From: Ophiura sarsii
Lineage: Eukaryota > Echinodermata > Ophiuroidea > Amphilepidida > Ophiuridae
Length of the DNA stretch: 64,000 nucleotides
Assembly (NCBI GenBank): GCA_035610835.1
Contig: CM069449.1
Span: forward strand, 36,625,098-36,689,097
Direction of reading: 5' to 3'
Shown: one piece after another, positions 59,701 through 64,000 of the stretch
Numbering within the stretch: position 1 is the first letter of the stretch
How the letters are laid out: every line of letters starts with the position of its first letter
Notes under the pieces: generated by a model
Told to the model about the DNA's origin: nothing
What the model saw: the letters and a program-made list of their open reading frames with translations, nothing else
Database searches by the model: none
Position numbers and translations under genes: made by a program

Positions 59701-62700
59701 TGACAATGTCGGTTACTCATAAGTGAGATGGGAGTTAGGTATCAGGGACCTCATAGGTGAGTTGGGACTAAGGCCTCAGGGGACCTCATAAGTGAGTTGG
59801 GAGTAAGGTTATTATTTTATTTTAATATTTAAAAAAAGATATAAAAAAAACAATATTATCAGGGACCTCATAAGTGAGTTGGGATTAAGGCCTCAGGGAC
59901 CTCATAAGTGAGTTGGGATTAAGGCCTCAGGGACCTCATAAGTGAGTTGGGAGTAAGGCCTCAAATAATATTTAAGCACCGTTTTTACGATGATAATATC
60001 GGTTCCTCATAAGTGTGATAGTAGTTAGGTATCAGGGACCTCATAAGTGAGTTTGGATTAAGGCCTCAGGGACCTCATAAGTGAGTTGAGAGGAAGGTCT
60101 CCGGGACCTCATAAGTGAGTTGGGATTAAGGCCTCAAGTAATATTTAAGCACGATTTTGCAATGACAATGTCGGTTACTCATAAGTGAGATGGGAGTTAG
60201 GTATCAGGGACCTCATAAGTGAGTTGGGATGAAGGCCTCAGGGACCTCATAAGTGAGTTGGGATGAAGGCTTTAGGGACCTCATAAGAGAGTTGGGAGTA
60301 AGGTTATTATTTTATTTTAATATTAAAAAAAAATATAAATATCAGGGACCTCATAAGTGAGTTTGGAGTAAGGCCTCAGGGCCCTCATAAGTGAGTTGGG
60401 ATTAAGGCCTCAGGGACCTCATAAGTGAGTTGGGAGTAAGGTCTCCGGGACCTCATAAGTGAGTTGGGATTAAGGCCTCAAATAATATTTAAGCACGCTT
60501 TTGCAATGACAATGTCGGTTACTCATAAGTGAGATGGGAGTTAGGTATCAGGGACCTCATAGGTGAGTTGGGATTAAGGCCTCAGGGACCTCATAAGTGA
60601 GTTGGGAGTTAGGTTATTATTTTATTTTAATATTTAAAAAAAGATAAAATAAAAATAAACAAAAATATTATCAGGGACCTCATAAGTGAGTTGGGTAATA
60701 AGGCCTCAAATAATATTTAAGCACCGTTTTTACGATGATAATATCGGTTCCTCATAAGTGTGATAGTAGTTAGGTATCAGGGACCTCATAAGTGAGTTGG
60801 GATAATATTTATATTAAAAAAAAAAAAACTTTTTTAACAGGGACCTCATAAGTGAGTTGGGAGTAAGGCCCCGGGGACCTCATAAGTAAGATGGGATTAA
60901 GGCCTCAGGGACCTCATAAGTGAGTTGGGAGTAAGGACTCCAGGACCTCATAAGTGAGTTGGGATTAAGGCCTCAAATAATATTTAAGCACGCTTTTGCA
61001 ATGATAATATCGGTTCCTCATAAGTGTGATAGTAGTTAGGTATCAGGGACCTCATAAGTGAGTTGGGATTAAGGCCTCAGGGACCTCATAAGAGAGTTGG
61101 GAGTAAGGTTATTATTTTATTTTAATATTTAAAAATATATATATATCAGGGTCTCATAAGTGAGTTGGGAGTAAGGCCTCAGGGCCCTCATAAGTGAGTT
61201 GGGATTAAGGCCTCAGGGACCTCATAAGTGAGTTGGGAGTAAAGTCTCCGGGACCTCATAAGTGAGTTGGGAGTAAGGTTATTATTTTATTTTAATATTT
61301 TAAAAAAGAAAACTTTTTTTAACAGGGACCTCATAAGTGAGTTGGGATTAAGGCCTCAGGGACCTCATTAGTGAGTTGGGAGTAAGGTTATTATTTAATT
61401 TTAATATTTAAAAAAACACACTTTTTTTATCAGGGACCTCATAAGTGAGTTAGGAATAAGGCATCAGGGACCTCATAAGTGAGTTGGGATTAAGGCCTCG
61501 GGGACCTCATAAGTGAGTTGGGAGTAAGGTTATTATTTTATTTTAATATTTAAAAAAACAAATTATCCGGTTAATCATAAGTGAGATGGGAGTAAGGTAT
61601 CAGGGACCTCATAAGTGAGTTGGGATTAAGGCCTCAGAGACCTCATAAGTGAGTTGGGAGTAAGGTTATTATTTTATTTTAATATTTAAAAAAATATATA
61701 TATATATATTATCAGGGACCTCATAAGTGAGTTGGGATTAAGGCCTCAGAGACCTCATAAATGAGTTGGGAGTAAGGTTATTATTTTATTTTAAAATTAA
61801 AAAAAAAAAAACTTTTTTAACAGGGACCTCATAAGTGAGTTGGGAGAAGGGCCTCAGGGACCTCATAAGTGAGTTGGGATTAAGGCCTCAGGGACCTCAT
61901 AAATGAGTTGGGATTAAGGCCTCAAATAATATTTAAGCACGCTTTTGCAATGACAATATCGATTCCTCATAAGTGAGATGGGAGTTAGGTATCAGGGACC
62001 TCATAAGTGAGTTGGGATTAAGGCCTCAGGGACCTCATAAGTGAGTTGAGAGGAAGGTCTCCGGGACCTCATAAGTGAGTTGGGATTAAGGCCTCAAATA
62101 ATATTTAAGCACGATTTTGCAATGACAATGTCGATTACTCATAAGTGAGATGGGAGTTAGGTATCAGGGACCTCATAAGTGAGTTGGGATTAACGCCTCA
62201 GGGACCTCATAAGTGAGTTGGGATAATATTTATATTAAAAAAAACAACTTTTTTATCAGGGACCTCATAAGTGAGTTGGGAGTAAGGCCTCAGGGACCTC
62301 ATAAGTAAGTTGGGATTAAGGCCTCAGGGACCTCATAAGTGAGTTGGGAGTAAGGTCTCCGGGACCTCATAAGTGAGTTGGGATGAAGGCCTCACATAAT
62401 ATTTACGCACGCTTTTGCAATGACAATGTCGGTTACTCATAAGTGAGATGGGAGTTAGGTATCAGGGACCTCATAGGTGAGTTGGGATTAAGGCCTCAGG
62501 GGACCTCATAAGTGAGTTGGGAGTAAGGTTATTATTTTATTTTAATATTTAAAAAAAGATATAAAAAAAACAATATTATCAGGGACCTCATAAGTGAGTT
62601 GGGATTAAGGCCTCAGGGACCTCATAAGTGAGTTGGGATTAAGGCCTCAGGGACCTCATAAGTGAGTTGGGAGTAAGGCCTCAAATAATATTTAGGCACC

Positions 62701-64000
62701 GTTTTTACGATGATAATATCGGTTCCTCATAAGTGTGATAGTAGTTAGGTATCAGGGACCTCATAAGTGAGTTTGGATTAAGGCCTCAGGGACCTCATAA
62801 GTGAGTTGAGAGGAAGGTCTCCGGGACCTCATAAGTGAGTTGGGATTAAGGCCTCAAGTAATATTTAAGCACGATTTTGCAATGACAATGTCGGTTACTC
62901 ATAAGTGAGATGGGAGTTAGGTATCAGGGACCTCATAAGTGAGTTGGGATGAAGGCCTCAGGGACCTCATAAGTGAGTTGGGATGAAGGCTTTAGGGACC
63001 TCATAAGAGAGTTGGGAGTAAGGTTATTATTTTATTTTAATATTAAAAAAAATATAAATATCAGGGACCTCATAAGTGAGTTTGGAGTAAGGCCTCAGGG
63101 CCCTCATAAGTGAGTTGGGATTAAGGCCTCAGGGACCTCATAAGTGAGTTGGGAGTAAGGTCTCCGGGACCTCATAAGTGAGTTGGGATTAAGGCCTCAA
63201 ATAATATTTAAGCACGCTTTTGCAATGACAATGTCGGTTACTCATAAGTGAGATGGGAGTTAGGTATCAGGGACCTCATAGGTGAGTTGGGATTAAGGCC
63301 TCAGGGACCTCATAAGTGAGTTGGGAGTTAGGTTATTATTTTATTTTAATATTTAAAAAAAGATAAAATAAAAATAAACAAAAATATTATCAGGGACCTC
63401 ATAAGTGAGTTGGGTAATAAGGCCTCAAATAATATTTAAGCACCGTTTTTACGATGATAATATCGGTTCCTCATAAGTGTGATAGTAGTTAGGTATCAGG
63501 GACCTCATAAGTGAGTTGGGATAATATTTATATTAAAAAAAAAAAAAAAATTTTAACAGGGACCTCATAAGTGAGTTGGGAGTAAGGCTCCGGGGACCTC
63601 ATAAGTAAGATGGGATTAAGGCCTCAGGGACCTCATAAGTGAGTTGGGAGTAAGGACTCCAGGACCTCATAAGTGAGTTGGGATTAAGGCCTCAAATAAT
63701 ATTTAAGCACGCTTTTGCAATGATAATATCGGTTCCTCATAAGTGTGATAGTAGTTAGGTATCAGGGACCTCATAAGTGAGTTGGGATTAAGGCCTCAGG
63801 GACCTCATAAGAGAGTTGGGAGTAAGGTTATTATTTTATTTTAATATTTAAAAAAATATATATATCAGGGTCTCATAAGTGAGTTGGGAGTAAGGCCTCA
63901 GGGCCCTCATAAGTGAGTTGGGATTAAGGCCTCAGGGACCTCATAAGTGAGTTGGGAGTAAAGTCTCCGGGACCTCATAAGTGAGTTGGGAGTAAGGTTA
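56786..64000. repeat. 34-bp minisatellite array with higher-order structure, running off the window
   Basis: Basic unit is GGGACCTCATAAGTGAGTTG plus GGATTAAGGCCTCA (34 bp), or a variant ending GGGAGTAAGGTCTCC. Two longer spacers recur. One has AATAATATTTAAGCACGCTT, TTGCAATGACAATATCGGTT and GATGGGAGTTAGGTATCA. The other has AAGGTTATTATTTTATTTTA and an A/T run. The array reaches the right edge and codes for nothing. Confidence 0.95.
59265..64000. repeat. 2720-bp duplication inside the 34-bp array
   Basis: The stretch from about 59265 to 61270 reappears from about 61985 to the window end at a constant offset of about 2720 bp (e.g. GAAGGCTTTAGGGACC at 60265 and 62985). Rare variants are shared in order, so this is a large segment duplication rather than unit-by-unit expansion. 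Confidence 0.85.

Noticed and set aside
33160..64000. CRISPR-like regular repeats
   Set aside because: Units are contiguous satellites without unique spacers of constant length, in a eukaryotic context.

Overview
This is a metazoan genomic window: spliced genes with GT/AG introns, many nonautonomous DNA transposons, a non-LTR reverse transcriptase, tRNA-headed SINE-like repeats and several satellite arrays. The repeat style (frequent AGGCCTA words, TA-flanked foldback elements) suggests a marine invertebrate, possibly an echinoderm or hemichordate. That assignment is a guess; the sequence does not prove it.

Region 1 (about 645-25299, + strand) holds one large gene. I could chain eight exons by eye: 645/689-919, 8084-8201, 11435-19586, 20145-20312, 20640-20786, 22284-22512, 23204-23570 and 25145-25299. 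Every junction has GT/AG sites and matching phase, and the chain from the ATG at 689 is 3188 codons ending in TAA. Domain order is: acidic N-terminus; long Lys/Asp/Glu low-complexity region with 18 copies of a roughly 46-residue repeat; a WRKY/FLYWCH-like zinc finger; a MULE-type DDE transposase core that keeps D, D, C-x2-H and E; a charged 33-residue repeat linker; a USP-like cysteine protease with Cys, His and Tyr-Asn-Asp boxes; and a C-terminal macrodomain (ADP-ribose binding). This fusion is the most interesting item in the window. Its introns hold a GC-rich tandem array of about 1.1 kb units (2.23-7.5 kb) and several TA-flanked inverted-repeat elements.

Region 2 (25.3-33.2 kb) is non-coding, with short inverted-repeat elements, homopolymers and a minus-strand tRNA-derived SINE. 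Region 3 (33.2-44.2 kb) is a roughly 180-bp satellite with a 538-bp higher-order period and a 2676-bp tandem duplication. A 5'-truncated, frameshifted non-LTR retrotransposon sits in it with a 10-bp target duplication. Region 4 (44.2-47.5 kb) has a 10-bp minisatellite, a TA-flanked DNA element and a roughly 425-bp duplicated repeat. Region 5 (47.6-54.9 kb) is a roughly 92-bp satellite split by a 3178-bp TIR element, which itself carries two apparently identical 277-bp MITEs. Region 6 (55.3-56.6 kb, minus strand) is a decayed transposase interrupted by a MITE with a TAA target duplication. Region 7 (56.8 kb to the end) is a 34-bp minisatellite organised in higher-order blocks, including a 2720-bp duplication.

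Apart from the fusion gene, no intact host gene was recognised. All identifications rest on motif reading, without database search.
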